Source: Buttiauxella sp049686335 (lineage in GTDB: Bacteria; Pseudomonadota; Gammaproteobacteria; Enterobacterales; Enterobacteriaceae). Taken from it: 64,000 bases of DNA. Within the stretch, counting starts at the first letter, position 1, and the number at the start of each line of letters is the position of its first letter. This document shows positions 16,399 through 25,504 of the stretch, in pieces. The notes under the pieces are model-generated. The model worked only from the letters and a program-made list of their open reading frames with translations, was not told the DNA's origin and searched no databases. The stretch is from assembly GCF_049686335.1 (NCBI RefSeq), contig NZ_JBAVHX010000009.1, positions 186,001 to 250,000 on the forward strand, written 5' to 3'. The translations under genes and the position numbers were made by a program.

Positions 16399-16422
16399 AA
16401 CTCCCGCCAGCCGGCGGGAGTT
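16399..16422 (-). terminator. Hairpin between dacA and ybeD
   Basis: AACTCCCGCC / GGCGGGAGTT is a perfect ten-base stem with a four-base loop; on the minus strand it is followed by ATCATTTTT. It probably ends the dacA transcript, at least in part. Confidence 0.75.
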
Positions 16423-16475
16423 GCTTTGATTCATAGTATATGGGGATGACTTCCACTCTTTCAAGTGTTCAATTA

Positions 16476-17687
16476 TTAACCAAACCAATGGTGGAACATC
16501 AGTTTGATGTAATCAATGATACGACTGAAGAAGTTACCCTCTGGCATTTCCTGAAGCACGACCAATGGACGTTGCTCGATAGTTTTGCCATCCAGTTGGA
16601 AATTGATGGTCCCAACCACCTGGTTTTTCTGCAGCGGGGCGTGCAGTTCGGTAGTGTTGAGCACATAACTGGCTTTCAAATCTTTCATGCGGCCGCGTGG
16701 GATTGTCAGGTAAACGTCTTTATCCACACCGAGTGATGCACGGTCGTTATCACCAAACCAGGCTGGCTCAGAAGCGAACTCTTTACCTGCTTTGAGTGGA
16801 GAAACAGTTTCAAAGAAGCGGAAGCCCCAGGTCAGCAGTTTCTTACTTTCAGTTTCGCGGCCTTTATAGGTGCGACCACCCAGTACTGCGGAAATCAGAC
16901 GCATCTGGCCTTCGGTTGCAGAAGCCACCAGGTTATAACCCGCAGCGTCTGTATGGCCGGTTTTGATGCCATCAACTTGCAGGCTGGTATCCCACAACAA
17001 GCCGTTACGGTTTGTCTGGCGGATATTGTTGAAGGTGAATTCTTTCTCTTTGTAGATAGAGTATTCGTTTGGCACATCACGAATCAGTGCCTGACCAATC
17101 AGCGCCATATCACGCGCCGAGCTGTACTGACCTTCTGCATCGAGGCCGTGTACGGTCTGGAAATGGGTATTTTTCAGGCCAAGAGCGGAAACATAGCTGT
17201 TCATCAGTCCGACGAATGCATCCTGGCTACCCGCCACGAAATCAGCCATAGCCACACAAGCATCGTTACCGGACTGCAGGTTAATCCCGCGAATCAATTG
17301 CGATACTGGCACCTGCATGCCTGGTTTCAGGAACATCAAAGAGGAACCTTTGAAGACCGGGTTACCTGTAGCCCATGCGTCCTGTCCGACGGTTACGATA
17401 GAACTTTCGTTAAATTTCCCGGCTTTCATTGCCTGACCGATGACGTAGCTGGTCATCATTTTGGTCAAGCTAGCGGGGTCACGGCGAGTATCGGCGTTGG
17501 ATTCAGCCAGGACTTTACCGGAGTTGTAATCAATCAGGATATAGGCTTCAGCATCAATCTGCGGAACGCCTGGGATCATGGTTTTAATGTTCAGGTCGTC
17601 AGCGTGTGCAGCAGCCATCGCCGAAAGAGTCAGGGCTGTACTAAGCGCCAGGCGTTTAACAAAACGAAAAGAAGGGGCTGTATTCAT
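16476..17687 (-). CDS. dacA: D-alanyl-D-alanine carboxypeptidase PBP5
   Basis: A 403-residue penicillin-binding protein: a signal peptide ending AAAHA/DDLN, catalytic SLTK (Ser73, Lys76), SGN and KTG motifs (IKTGHTD), and a C-terminal amphipathic anchor (FFSRIIDYIKLMFHHWFG). It trims pentapeptides in periplasmic peptidoglycan and shapes the cell. The start at 17687 gives the E. coli length; an ATG seven codons upstream is possible. Its own promoter appears just upstream. Confidence 0.97.
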   Translation of the reverse strand: MNTAPSFRFVKRLALSTALTLSAMAAAHADDLNIKTMIPGVPQIDAEAYILIDYNSGKVLAESNADTRRDPASLTKMMTSYVIGQAMKAGKFNESSIVTVGQDAWATGNPVFKGSSLMFLKPGMQVPVSQLIRGINLQSGNDACVAMADFVAGSQDAFVGLMNSYVSALGLKNTHFQTVHGLDAEGQYSSARDMALIGQALIRDVPNEYSIYKEKEFTFNNIRQTNRNGLLWDTSLQVDGIKTGHTDAAGYNLVASATEGQMRLISAVLGGRTYKGRETESKKLLTWGFRFFETVSPLKAGKEFASEPAWFGDNDRASLGVDKDVYLTIPRGRMKDLKASYVLNTTELHAPLQKNQVVGTINFQLDGKTIEQRPLVVLQEMPEGNFFSRIIDYIKLMFHHWFG

Positions 17688-17731
17688 GATTAGAACAACG
17701 ACATCCATGATAGGAATAAAAAAAGTGCCTT

Positions 17732-17740
17732 ACTATAGCA
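17732..17740 (-). promoter_or_regulatory. Extended -10 promoter element of dacA
   Basis: On the minus strand TGCTATAGT gives an extended -10 (TGn-TATAGT) about 45 bases upstream of the dacA start; the -35 is poor. Confidence 0.5.
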
Positions 17741-17753
17741 AAAGCGATTTTTG

Positions 17754-17820
17754 CTGGCATCCGTCTTTGCGCATCAATTGTTAATGAAATTTACAATAAC
17801 TGACGCCGGACGGATGCCAG
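17754..17820. repeat. 12-base inverted repeat between rlpA and dacA
   Basis: CTGGCATCCGTC at 17754-17765 is the exact reverse complement of GACGGATGCCAG at 17809-17820. The 43-base loop is AT-rich. It sits right after the rlpA stop and upstream of the dacA promoter. It could be a long-loop terminator or an operator pair. Confidence 0.6.
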
Positions 17821-17830
17821 ACACAACCAC

Positions 17831-18976
17831 TTACATAGCGGGTGCGTTAGTGATGAAAGATTGCTGTTGGGCTTCGCTCATCAAGCGTTGTTGTAGTGCG
17901 GCAGCTTCGCCTTTACTACCAAACGGCCCAAGTTGTACACGGTACATGGAACCATTGCTGGAAACCTTGCCCGGCACACCAAATTGTTGGCTAAGTTTTT
18001 GCTGCCACTGTGTTGCGCGAGTCTGGTCACTGACTGCACCCACCTGGACCACGTAGTGCCCTGTTGCGGCGGCAGCCGCAGGCGCTGCAGACGCTACGCT
18101 GCCCTGGACTGAACCCGGCGCAGTCACCGGTGCATTTTGCTGCACTGGAGCCGCCTGCACAGGTGTTGCTGTCACAGCGGGTGTAGCGACAACTTCTGGT
18201 TGGTCACTTTCAATGACACCCGCAGCCAGCGGTGTTGCCGCGCCGAGGAAGCCACTATTACTGACTGGCGCACCGGTTGGATCATCACTTTGCAACGTGG
18301 AGTTACTGATAGCGCGAACGTCACCCTGCGGGGCATCAGTCGGAGCAGAAGTCGCACTGCCCATGCCGGTGTTTAAATCCGGGCGAGCGGGCAGGGCATA
18401 GGTTTGTTTGGCGATAGTCGTACAAACGGTACCAGGACCGGACATGGTGCCGTCTTGCGCCACCAGAATCGGGTCGATACGCACTTTAGTATTGTTTGAG
18501 GTATTCAGGCGGTCTGCGGCAGCACGGGACAGTGAAATCACCCTGTCATTGCCATACGGGCCACGGTCATTGATGCGCACCACAACCATACGGCCATTCG
18601 CGAGGTTAGTGACTCGCGCATAGCTTGGAATAGGCAGTGTTGGATGTGCTGCGGTTAATGCAGACGGGTCAAACGTTTCCCCTGACGCCGTCAGATTACT
18701 ACCCGGTTCTGCGTCATAAATGGCAGCAAGACCGGCTTGACTGAAATTCGCCGGGTTTTGCACAATTTTGAAGCTCTTACCGTTGTTTTCGTAATCCTGA
18801 TTAACCGAAGGATTTAACGGTTCGAAGCGCGGGTCTGCACCGCTGATTTCAACCACCGGGCCATTACACACCGCCGGTTGCGGTTGCTGGTTTACTTGCT
18901 GTTGATCGCCTTCATCAGACGAGCAGCCAGCCAGCAATGCAGCTGCGACACAGATACCAAGCCAACGCTTTACCAT
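17831..18976 (-). CDS. rlpA: Septal-ring lytic transglycosylase-like lipoprotein RlpA
   Basis: A 381-residue lipoprotein with lipobox LLAGC (Cys18), a double-psi beta-barrel domain in the first half (GLAAIYDAEPGSNLTASGE, RINDRGPYGNDRVISLS), a Pro/Ala/Gln-rich linker and a C-terminal SPOR domain (YVVQVGAVSDQTRATQWQ...) that binds denuded septal glycan. The linker differs most from E. coli. It is the last gene of the rsfS-rlmH-mrdA-mrdB-rlpA group. The start at 18976 fits the family; ATG at 18988 is an alternative. Confidence 0.94.
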   Translation of the reverse strand: MVKRWLGICVAAALLAGCSSDEGDQQQVNQQPQPAVCNGPVVEISGADPRFEPLNPSVNQDYENNGKSFKIVQNPANFSQAGLAAIYDAEPGSNLTASGETFDPSALTAAHPTLPIPSYARVTNLANGRMVVVRINDRGPYGNDRVISLSRAAADRLNTSNNTKVRIDPILVAQDGTMSGPGTVCTTIAKQTYALPARPDLNTGMGSATSAPTDAPQGDVRAISNSTLQSDDPTGAPVSNSGFLGAATPLAAGVIESDQPEVVATPAVTATPVQAAPVQQNAPVTAPGSVQGSVASAAPAAAAATGHYVVQVGAVSDQTRATQWQQKLSQQFGVPGKVSSNGSMYRVQLGPFGSKGEAAALQQRLMSEAQQQSFITNAPAM

Positions 18977-18992
18977 TACCCACCTCATCCAC

Positions 18993-20105
18993 TTACACGC
19001 TTTTTGATAACATTTTTCTGTGGGTATGTATCGACATCACGATACCAAACCCGGCCATCAGAACGATGAGTGCCGAGCCCCCGTAACTTACCAGCGGCAA
19101 AGGTACTCCGACCACCGGTAAGATACCACTAACCATGCCAATGTTAACAAACACATATACGAATAAAATCAACATTAGTCCACCGGCCATAACACGGCCA
19201 AAGGTGGTTTGAGCGCGAGCAGCAATCACCAGACCGCGCATAATTAACAGGAGATAGAGCGCCAGCAGCACCAGAACACCCACCAGACCTAACTCTTCGG
19301 CCAGAACCGCGAAGATAAAGTCAGTATGGCGTTCGGGTAAAAATTCAAGCTGCGACTGGGTTCCATGCAGCCAGCCTTTACCCCGCAAACCGCCGGAGCC
19401 AATAGCAATCTTAGACTGAATTATGTGATAGCCCGCACCGAGTGGGTCACTTTCTGGATCAAGCAGCATCATGACGCGTGCACGTTGGTAATCGTGCATC
19501 AGGAAGAACCACAAAATCGGAATAAATGCGGCGAGCAGAAGGACGGCAACTCCAATCAGTTTCCAGCTCATACCGGATAGGAACAGGACGAACAAACCTG
19601 ATGCGGCGATAAGAATCGATGTACCAAGGTCAGGCTGAGCAGCAACCAGTAAGGTCGGCATGAAAATAAGGATCAGCGCGATACCGGTATTTTTCAGCGT
19701 TGGCGGGCAAACATCGCGGTTAATAAAGCGAGCAACCATCAGCGGCACAGCGATTTTGGCAATTTCTGAGGGCTGAAAACGTACCACGCCCAGGTCCAGC
19801 CAGCGCTGCGCGCCTTTAGAGATTGCGCCGAACGCATCGACCGCGACCAGTAATATGATACAGACAATATACAGGTACGGCGCCCACCCTTCGTAAACGC
19901 GAGGAGGGATCTGAGCCATCACGATCATCACCACCAGCCCCATCAGGATCTGGCCAATCTTACGCTCCATCATGTCCATGTCCTGGCCACTGGCGCTCCA
20001 GATAACCAGCGCACTGAAGATAAGCAGCGCCAGAATGGTCAACAGGAAGAGCGGGTCGATATGGATTTTATCCCAGAACGACTTTTTATTCGGATTATCA
20101 GTCAT
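18993..20105 (-). CDS. mrdB: Peptidoglycan glycosyltransferase RodA
   Basis: A 370-residue SEDS-family membrane glycosyltransferase with about ten membrane segments. Conserved blocks include RWLDLGVVRFQPSE, AQPDLGTS and the C-terminal PLVSYGGSALI. It polymerises lipid II in the elongasome with PBP2 encoded just upstream. The ATG at 20105 follows GAGGA by nine bases and matches E. coli; an ATG at 20111 overlaps the mrdA stop (ATGA), so the two are coupled. Confidence 0.97.
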   Translation of the reverse strand: MTDNPNKKSFWDKIHIDPLFLLTILALLIFSALVIWSASGQDMDMMERKIGQILMGLVVMIVMAQIPPRVYEGWAPYLYIVCIILLVAVDAFGAISKGAQRWLDLGVVRFQPSEIAKIAVPLMVARFINRDVCPPTLKNTGIALILIFMPTLLVAAQPDLGTSILIAASGLFVLFLSGMSWKLIGVAVLLLAAFIPILWFFLMHDYQRARVMMLLDPESDPLGAGYHIIQSKIAIGSGGLRGKGWLHGTQSQLEFLPERHTDFIFAVLAEELGLVGVLVLLALYLLLIMRGLVIAARAQTTFGRVMAGGLMLILFVYVFVNIGMVSGILPVVGVPLPLVSYGGSALIVLMAGFGIVMSIHTHRKMLSKSV

Positions 20106-20107
20106 GG

Positions 20108-22009
20108 TCATTGATCCTCTGCACTCGCTGCTGCGGGCACTTCAGTAGGCAGAACCGTATTGTTATCCCCGAGCATAATATGGTCGAGGATTTGGCGCAT
20201 GATGGTGCCTACAGCGGGGCCTGCGCCGCCGTTTTCCAGAATCATGGTGACGGAAACCTGTGGATTGTCGTAAGGAGCAAACGCAGTCATTAATTTATGA
20301 TCGCGTAAGCGTTCAGCAATTTTATGGGCGTTATAGGTTTCATTGGCTTTCAGACCAAAGACCTGGGCCGTCCCTGATTTCGCAGCCACTTTATACGGTG
20401 CGTTTGCAAAGTATTTATGGGCAGTACCGTTAGGACGGTTGGCAACGCCGTACATACCGTCTTTGGCAATTTCCCAGAAACCAGAATGGATATCGCCAAC
20501 CGGTGGCTGTACCGGTTGCTGCCACGGCACTTTTTTGCCGTCTTCGACGGTGCTCATCAAGAAATGCGGAACGCGAACGATGCCATCGTTGATCAGAATC
20601 ATCATCGCTTTGCTCATCTGGATAGGCGTGGCAGTCCAGTAACCCTGGCCGATACCCACAGGGATGGTGTCTCCCTGATACCACGGCTTCTTAAAGCGCT
20701 TCAGCTTCCATTCGCGCGTTGGCATGTTACCGGAGCGCTCTTCAGAAAGGTCGATACCAGTGTAATGGCCGTAGCCAAACTTGCGCATCCACTCGCCCAT
20801 GCGGTCGATGCCCATATCATAGGCAACCTGGTAGAAATAGGTATCTGCAGATTCTTCAAGTGCCTTGGTGACGTTCAGGCGGCCATGGCCCCATTTTTTC
20901 CAGTCACGATAGCGTTTTTCAGAACCTGGCAGTTGCCACCAGCCTGGGTCAAATAGCGAAGTATTACGGGTGATTACCCCGGCACTTAACGCAGAAACCG
21001 CCATATACGGTTTCACCGTAGAAGCAGGAGGGTAAACCCCTTGCGTGGCGCGGTTAATCAGCGGTGTATTCGGGTCATTCAGCAAACCGGTGTAGTCTTT
21101 GCTCGAGATGCCATCGACAAACAGGTTTGGGTTGTAACTTGGCATTGAAACCAGCGCCAGAATACCGCCAGTGCGAGGGTCGGTGACCACCACTGCGGCA
21201 CGGCTTCCCGCCAGCAACGTTTCAATGTAGTTCTGTAAATTCAGGTCTATCGTCAGATAGATATCGTGCCCGGCTTGCGGTGGTACTTCTTTAAGCTGGC
21301 GAATCACACGACCACGGTTATTCACTTCAACTTCTTCATAACCCGTCTGGCCGTGCAGAACGTCTTCGTAAAAACGTTCGATACCGAGCTTACCGATGTC
21401 ATGGGTTGAGGCGTAGTTGGCAAGCTTTCCGTCTTTATCAAGGCGTTCAACGTCTTTATCGTTGATCTTGGAAACATAGCCGATGACGTGCGTCAGCGCT
21501 GAGCCATACGGGTAGAAGCGGCGTTTATAGCCTTTAACTTCCACGCCCGGGAAACGGTACTGATTAACGGCAAAACGAGCAACCTGCACTTCGGTAAGGT
21601 TGGTTTTGACCGGAATAGAGGTGAAGCGATGCGAGCGGGCTCGCTCTTTCTTAAAGTTGGCAATATCGTCATCGGTTAAATCCACGACCGAGCGAAGTGC
21701 TTCAAGCGTTGCCTGCACATCATCCACTTTCTCCGGCATCATCTCTACCTGATAAATGGTGCGGTTGAGTGCCAGAGGCGTGCCGTTACGGTCATAGATA
21801 ATGCCGCGGCTAGGCGGGATGGGAACCAGTTTTATGCGGTTTTCATTGGAGCGGGTTTGGTAGTCGGTGAAACGGACGATTTGCAAATTATAAAGGTTGG
21901 CGACAAGCACACCGCTTAGCACCAAAATACCGAGAAACGCGACCAGCGCCCGGCGCACAAAAAGCGCAGACTCAGCTGTATAGTCACGAAAAGAATTCTG
22001 TAATTTCAT
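20108..22009 (-). CDS. mrdA: Penicillin-binding protein 2 (elongation transpeptidase)
   Basis: A 633-residue class B PBP: an N-terminal membrane anchor (FLGILVLSGVLVANLYNLQI), a dimerisation/pedestal domain and a C-terminal transpeptidase with PPASTVKPYM (active Ser near residue 330), an SAD motif and KSGTAQVF. It crosslinks side-wall peptidoglycan with RodA. Length and order match E. coli mrdA. Confidence 0.98.
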   Translation of the reverse strand: MKLQNSFRDYTAESALFVRRALVAFLGILVLSGVLVANLYNLQIVRFTDYQTRSNENRIKLVPIPPSRGIIYDRNGTPLALNRTIYQVEMMPEKVDDVQATLEALRSVVDLTDDDIANFKKERARSHRFTSIPVKTNLTEVQVARFAVNQYRFPGVEVKGYKRRFYPYGSALTHVIGYVSKINDKDVERLDKDGKLANYASTHDIGKLGIERFYEDVLHGQTGYEEVEVNNRGRVIRQLKEVPPQAGHDIYLTIDLNLQNYIETLLAGSRAAVVVTDPRTGGILALVSMPSYNPNLFVDGISSKDYTGLLNDPNTPLINRATQGVYPPASTVKPYMAVSALSAGVITRNTSLFDPGWWQLPGSEKRYRDWKKWGHGRLNVTKALEESADTYFYQVAYDMGIDRMGEWMRKFGYGHYTGIDLSEERSGNMPTREWKLKRFKKPWYQGDTIPVGIGQGYWTATPIQMSKAMMILINDGIVRVPHFLMSTVEDGKKVPWQQPVQPPVGDIHSGFWEIAKDGMYGVANRPNGTAHKYFANAPYKVAAKSGTAQVFGLKANETYNAHKIAERLRDHKLMTAFAPYDNPQVSVTMILENGGAGPAVGTIMRQILDHIMLGDNNTVLPTEVPAAASAEDQ

Positions 22010-22036
22010 CCGAAGCTTAGTTCTACCCGACGATAT

Positions 22037-22507
22037 CTACTCACGGTGATAAGGGTGGTTGGTCGTAATGCTCCACGCGCGGTACAGGCTTTCTGCCACC
22101 AACACCCGCACCAAAGGATGCGGCATTGTCAACCTGGAGAGCGACCAGCTTTGCTCTGCGGCAGCTTTACACGCAGGGGCAAGACCTTCCGGGCCGCCAA
22201 TCAGCAAGCTGACATCTCGACCATCCTGTTTCCAGCGTTCAAGTTGCACGGCAAGGTGCGGCGTATCCCATGGTTGCCCTGGGATATCCAGCGTGACAAT
22301 TCGGTTGCCCTTGCCGGCCGCTGCCAACATCATTTCGCCTTCTTTTTCGAGAATGCGTTTGATATCGGCATTTTTGCTGCGTTTCCCCGCAGGGATTTCT
22401 ACCAGTTCAAATGGCATATCCTTTGGGAAACGACGCAGGTACTCGGTAAAGCCGGCTTGTACCCAGTCAGGCATTTTGGTGCCAACTGCGACTAATTGCA
22501 GCTTCAC
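22037..22507 (-). CDS. rlmH: 23S rRNA pseudouridine-1915 N3-methyltransferase RlmH
   Basis: A 156-residue SPOUT methyltransferase with the knot motif LLIGGPEGL and the C-terminal HPLVRVLVAESLYRAWSI, YHRE. It methylates pseudouridine 1915 of assembled 70S ribosomes. It is one residue longer than E. coli RlmH (AAGKGNR). It follows rsfS by three bases. Confidence 0.97.
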   Translation of the reverse strand: MKLQLVAVGTKMPDWVQAGFTEYLRRFPKDMPFELVEIPAGKRSKNADIKRILEKEGEMMLAAAGKGNRIVTLDIPGQPWDTPHLAVQLERWKQDGRDVSLLIGGPEGLAPACKAAAEQSWSLSRLTMPHPLVRVLVAESLYRAWSITTNHPYHRE

Positions 22508-22510
22508 GTA

Positions 22511-22828
22511 TTAACCCCAGAGCTTTTCCAGTTCGTACAGCTGGCGGCTTTCATCTTGCATGACGTGGACGATAACTTCGCCAAGGTCAACAACAACCCA
22601 GTCGGTCGCGTTCACGCCTTTCACGCCCAGTGCATCAATACCGGCTTTGCGAGAGGATTCAACAACGTGTTCTGCAATAGACATCACGTGGCGGTTAGAG
22701 GTGCCGGTACAGATAATCATGCAGTCAGTGATGCTTGATTTACCCTGAACATCTAAAGCAACGATGTCCTGGCCTTTGAGGTCGTCAATTTTATCAACGA
22801 TGAAATCTTGAAATTCTTTACCCTGCAA
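22511..22828 (-). CDS. rsfS: Ribosomal silencing factor RsfS
   Basis: A 105-residue Iojap/DUF143 protein (DCMIICTGTSNRHVMSIAEH, WVVVDLGEVIVHVM) that binds L14 and blocks subunit joining under starvation. The start codon is TTG at 22828 with a strong CAGGGGGA ribosome site; the family begins MQGK at the same place. It is the first gene of the rsfS-rlmH-mrdA-mrdB-rlpA group. Confidence 0.97.
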   Translation of the reverse strand: MQGKEFQDFIVDKIDDLKGQDIVALDVQGKSSITDCMIICTGTSNRHVMSIAEHVVESSRKAGIDALGVKGVNATDWVVVDLGEVIVHVMQDESRQLYELEKLWG

Positions 22829-23024
22829 GTGTTCCCCCTGGGAAAAGTAGAGTGTGTTCGATGTCGCCCGCAGTTAACCCATTGGATGGGGCAGTCTTAC
22901 TGACAAGTCAGCAATGCGGTACTCAAAGCGGGGTATCATCCCACCGAGTAGCCTGGTTTGCATCGCCATTTTTGTAAAACTATTTTGGAAAGTCATGCTT
23001 GCGGGCAGGAAATTATGGCAGCGG

Positions 23025-23052
23025 AGCATAACAGCCTGGACTGTAGTGTCAA
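23025..23052 (-). promoter_or_regulatory. Sigma-70 promoter of the rsfS-mrd operon
   Basis: On the minus strand TTGACA (23052..23047), a 16-base spacer and TATGCT (23030..23025) lie about 200 bases upstream of rsfS, past the cobC 3' end. The -35 is perfect. The 253-base gap 22829-23081 holds nothing else that I recognise. Confidence 0.6.
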
Positions 23053-23081
23053 TGGTTGACGATAACTGTAACGCATGCAAC

Positions 23082-23693
23082 TTACGATGCCGGATGATAA
23101 ATAGCACGATTATTAAGGGTTCTAAGGGTAGTGAAGCCCTCGCGAATTTCCACGCAGCTCCATGCTCCTTGCTCTATCATAAAATGCCATAGCGACGCTG
23201 GAGGCATGTTGAGTAGGGTGGCAATCAGCAAACTCAGCACTCCCTGATGACTCACAATCAGAAGATTCTCTTCTTTTGCTTGTGAAGCGAGGGTATGCGC
23301 AAATTCACTAACCCGTTGCGAGAAAAGTTGGAAGCCTTCGCCATTTTTCGGCACCACATTCTGCCAGTCGTTGCACCAGGCCGCATAGTTTTCGGCATCC
23401 GCACGTTGTAAATCGCGGTGATGGCGCATCTCCCAGTCACCAAAATTCATCTCATTAAGGCGTGGTTCGGTAATTACCGGGATATTGCGCTGATGAAGGA
23501 TCAGCTGAGTGGTGTGTTGCGCGCGACCCAACTCGCTGCAAAGCACTTTTTCAAACTCAACATGATTGAGTAAACTGCCAACGGCTTGCGCCTGCGTGAT
23601 GCCGTGTTCGGTGAGCGGAGTTTCGGAAATGCCACTGTACAGTCCGTCTACATTTGCCTGGGTTTGCCCATGGCGAACTAACCATAATTTCAT
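23082..23693 (-). CDS. cobC: Adenosylcobalamin / alpha-ribazole phosphatase CobC
   Basis: A 203-residue histidine phosphatase with the RHGQT motif (His8), a GDWEMR block and SHQGV near the C-terminus. It removes the 5'-phosphate late in cobalamin nucleotide-loop assembly. As in Salmonella, it stands next to cobD between rsfS and nadD; here the two are divergent. No cobalamin riboswitch is visible. Confidence 0.92.
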   Translation of the reverse strand: MKLWLVRHGQTQANVDGLYSGISETPLTEHGITQAQAVGSLLNHVEFEKVLCSELGRAQHTTQLILHQRNIPVITEPRLNEMNFGDWEMRHHRDLQRADAENYAAWCNDWQNVVPKNGEGFQLFSQRVSEFAHTLASQAKEENLLIVSHQGVLSLLIATLLNMPPASLWHFMIEQGAWSCVEIREGFTTLRTLNNRAIYHPAS

Positions 23694-23784
23694 CTGTTCC
23701 TCACGTAAACGTTGGCTGTGGCTGGCAGTGGCATAAGTGTATCATTGCGCTTCATGTTACGAAGTCTGTTTTGTTGGGGGAAGT

Positions 23785-24879
23785 ATGGCGTTTAGCAGCC
23801 AGCATGGTGGCAATATTATTGAAGCGGCAGCAGTTATGGGCGTGGATGCGAATTCGATTATCGATTTCAGTGCGAATATCAATCCGCTCGGTATGCCTGA
23901 TTCATTAAAACGCGCTATCGTTGCAAACCTGGCGCTGGCGGAGCGTTACCCTGACGTTGAATACCGCGCTTTGCATCAGGCGCTGGCGAGCCATCATCAC
24001 GTCCCGCAAGAATGGGTACTTGCAGGTAACGGCGAAACAGAACTGATATTTAATCTGGTGCAGCAACTCGCACCCCGTAAGGCTTTATTATTGACGCCAG
24101 GCTTTGCGGAATACCGTCGTGCATTAACGCGTGCGGGATGTGAAATAACCGATTTCCCTTTGGCTGAAGAAAACAACTGGCAGCCGGATGAGTCATTACT
24201 TCTGGCATTAACGCGCGATCTCGACTGCCTGTTTTTGTGCACCCCGAATAACCCGACCGGCTTGTTGATAGACTACGAGTTGCTACTGGCCATTGCCCAG
24301 CGCTGTTTGGAAAATGGTATTGCGCTCATCGTGGATGAGGCTTTTCTTGACTTTCTACCGCAGGAAGCCGGCTTAATTCCCCACTTATCACGTTTCCCTC
24401 AACTCTATGTTTTGCGATCGCTTACCAAGTTTTTTGCGATTGCCGGGCTGCGCCTGGGTTATATGGTGAGTGCGAATACTGAGCTGGTGAACCGCATCCG
24501 ACAACAGAGAGAACCCTGGACGATTAACGCGTTTGCAGCACTTGCAGGTGAGGTAATCCTGAATGATCGTGAATATATTGAGGCGAGTTATCGCTGGCTG
24601 AGTACCGAACAACCCCGCCTGTTTAACGGCTTAAACGCACTGCATGGGATAACAGTCTGGCGGCCACGGGCGAACTATATTTTCCTGCGTTGTGATATTT
24701 ACGGTTTGGATCTGCAACGAGCACTACTGGAAGAGAATATTTTGATTCGCCATTGCGCCAATTATCCGGGGCTTGATGCACGTTATTACCGTGTGGCCAT
24801 CAAAAGCCCAACGGACAACGACAAATTACTGGATGCGTTGCGGCGGGTGATTAGCAATAAAGTTGATGCTGGCGAATAA
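23785..24879 (+). CDS. cobD: L-threonine-O-3-phosphate decarboxylase CobD
   Basis: A 364-residue PLP enzyme of the aminotransferase I fold. Motifs include TAHGGNI-like SQHGGNI, DFSANINPLG, TPNNPTGL, IVDEAFLDF and SLTKFFAIAGLRLGY with the PLP lysine Lys215. It makes aminopropanol phosphate for the cobalamin side chain. The start at 23785 follows a GGGGGA ribosome site and gives the Salmonella length; upstream in-frame ATG has no site. Its 3' end overlaps the convergent nadD 3' end by 29 bases. Confidence 0.95.
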   Translation: MAFSSQHGGNIIEAAAVMGVDANSIIDFSANINPLGMPDSLKRAIVANLALAERYPDVEYRALHQALASHHHVPQEWVLAGNGETELIFNLVQQLAPRKALLLTPGFAEYRRALTRAGCEITDFPLAEENNWQPDESLLLALTRDLDCLFLCTPNNPTGLLIDYELLLAIAQRCLENGIALIVDEAFLDFLPQEAGLIPHLSRFPQLYVLRSLTKFFAIAGLRLGYMVSANTELVNRIRQQREPWTINAFAALAGEVILNDREYIEASYRWLSTEQPRLFNGLNALHGITVWRPRANYIFLRCDIYGLDLQRALLEENILIRHCANYPGLDARYYRVAIKSPTDNDKLLDALRRVISNKVDAGE

Positions 24880-25504
24880 ATTCCGCCACAGCAGGAGGGA
24901 GCAAGTCATCGCACGGGAGATGCTGCTCTAAACGCTGGCGAATGTCAGTGGCTGAGATGTCATATAACGGCGTTTGTGCGAGGTAAATTTTACCCGCAGG
25001 CAGCGCATGAAGTTGTTCCACGGACGACGTCTGGTGCGCTTCAAGCCATTGTTGTTCCGCTGGGGTGTTCATCGTCAACGAATATCCCGGGCGCTGGCAA
25101 ACCAGCAGATGACATAAAGTCAGCAGCGTTTCCCAGCGATACCAGCGTTGCAAACTCAGCAACGAATCCTGTCCGATAATAAACGCCAACGGCTGTGTTA
25201 TGCCGATTTCTGCCCGCAACTGCTCCAGTGTTTCAACGGTATACGACGGGGTTTCCCGTTGCAGTTCGCGGTCATCCAGACGAAACAGTGGTTTTTGCGC
25301 GATGGCGAGTTCGACCATGGCTTTGCGCTGCTGGCTGTTTGCCAGCGGCTGCGGGCGATGCGGTGGAACGTTATTCGGCATGATGGTGACGTGTTGCAAC
25401 GCCACCTGTTTTGCCAGTGATTCGACCGGTCTTAAATGCCCGTAATGAATGGGATCGAATGTCCCACCAAACAGGGCCGCTAAACGCGATGCACTGTTAA
25501 CCAT
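24851..25504 (-). CDS. nadD: Nicotinate-nucleotide adenylyltransferase
   Basis: A 217-residue nucleotidyltransferase with the GGTFDPIHYGH motif near the N-terminus and the ISATDIRQRL signature near the C-terminus. It adenylates nicotinate mononucleotide in NAD synthesis. The start at 25504 overlaps holA by eight bases; an upstream extension of 26 codons inside holA has no family support. Its 3' end overlaps cobD on the opposite strand. Confidence 0.96.
   Translation of the reverse strand: MVNSASRLAALFGGTFDPIHYGHLRPVESLAKQVALQHVTIMPNNVPPHRPQPLANSQQRKAMVELAIAQKPLFRLDDRELQRETPSYTVETLEQLRAEIGITQPLAFIIGQDSLLSLQRWYRWETLLTLCHLLVCQRPGYSLTMNTPAEQQWLEAHQTSSVEQLHALPAGKIYLAQTPLYDISATDIRQRLEQHLPCDDLLPPAVAEFIRQHQLYC

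Noticed and set aside
16953..17693. 246-codon plus-strand ORF
   Set aside because: Antisense shadow of dacA, with no recognisable motif.
23694..23784. Cobalamin riboswitch near cobC/cobD
   Set aside because: The 91-base divergent gap is too short and lacks the B12-box pattern.
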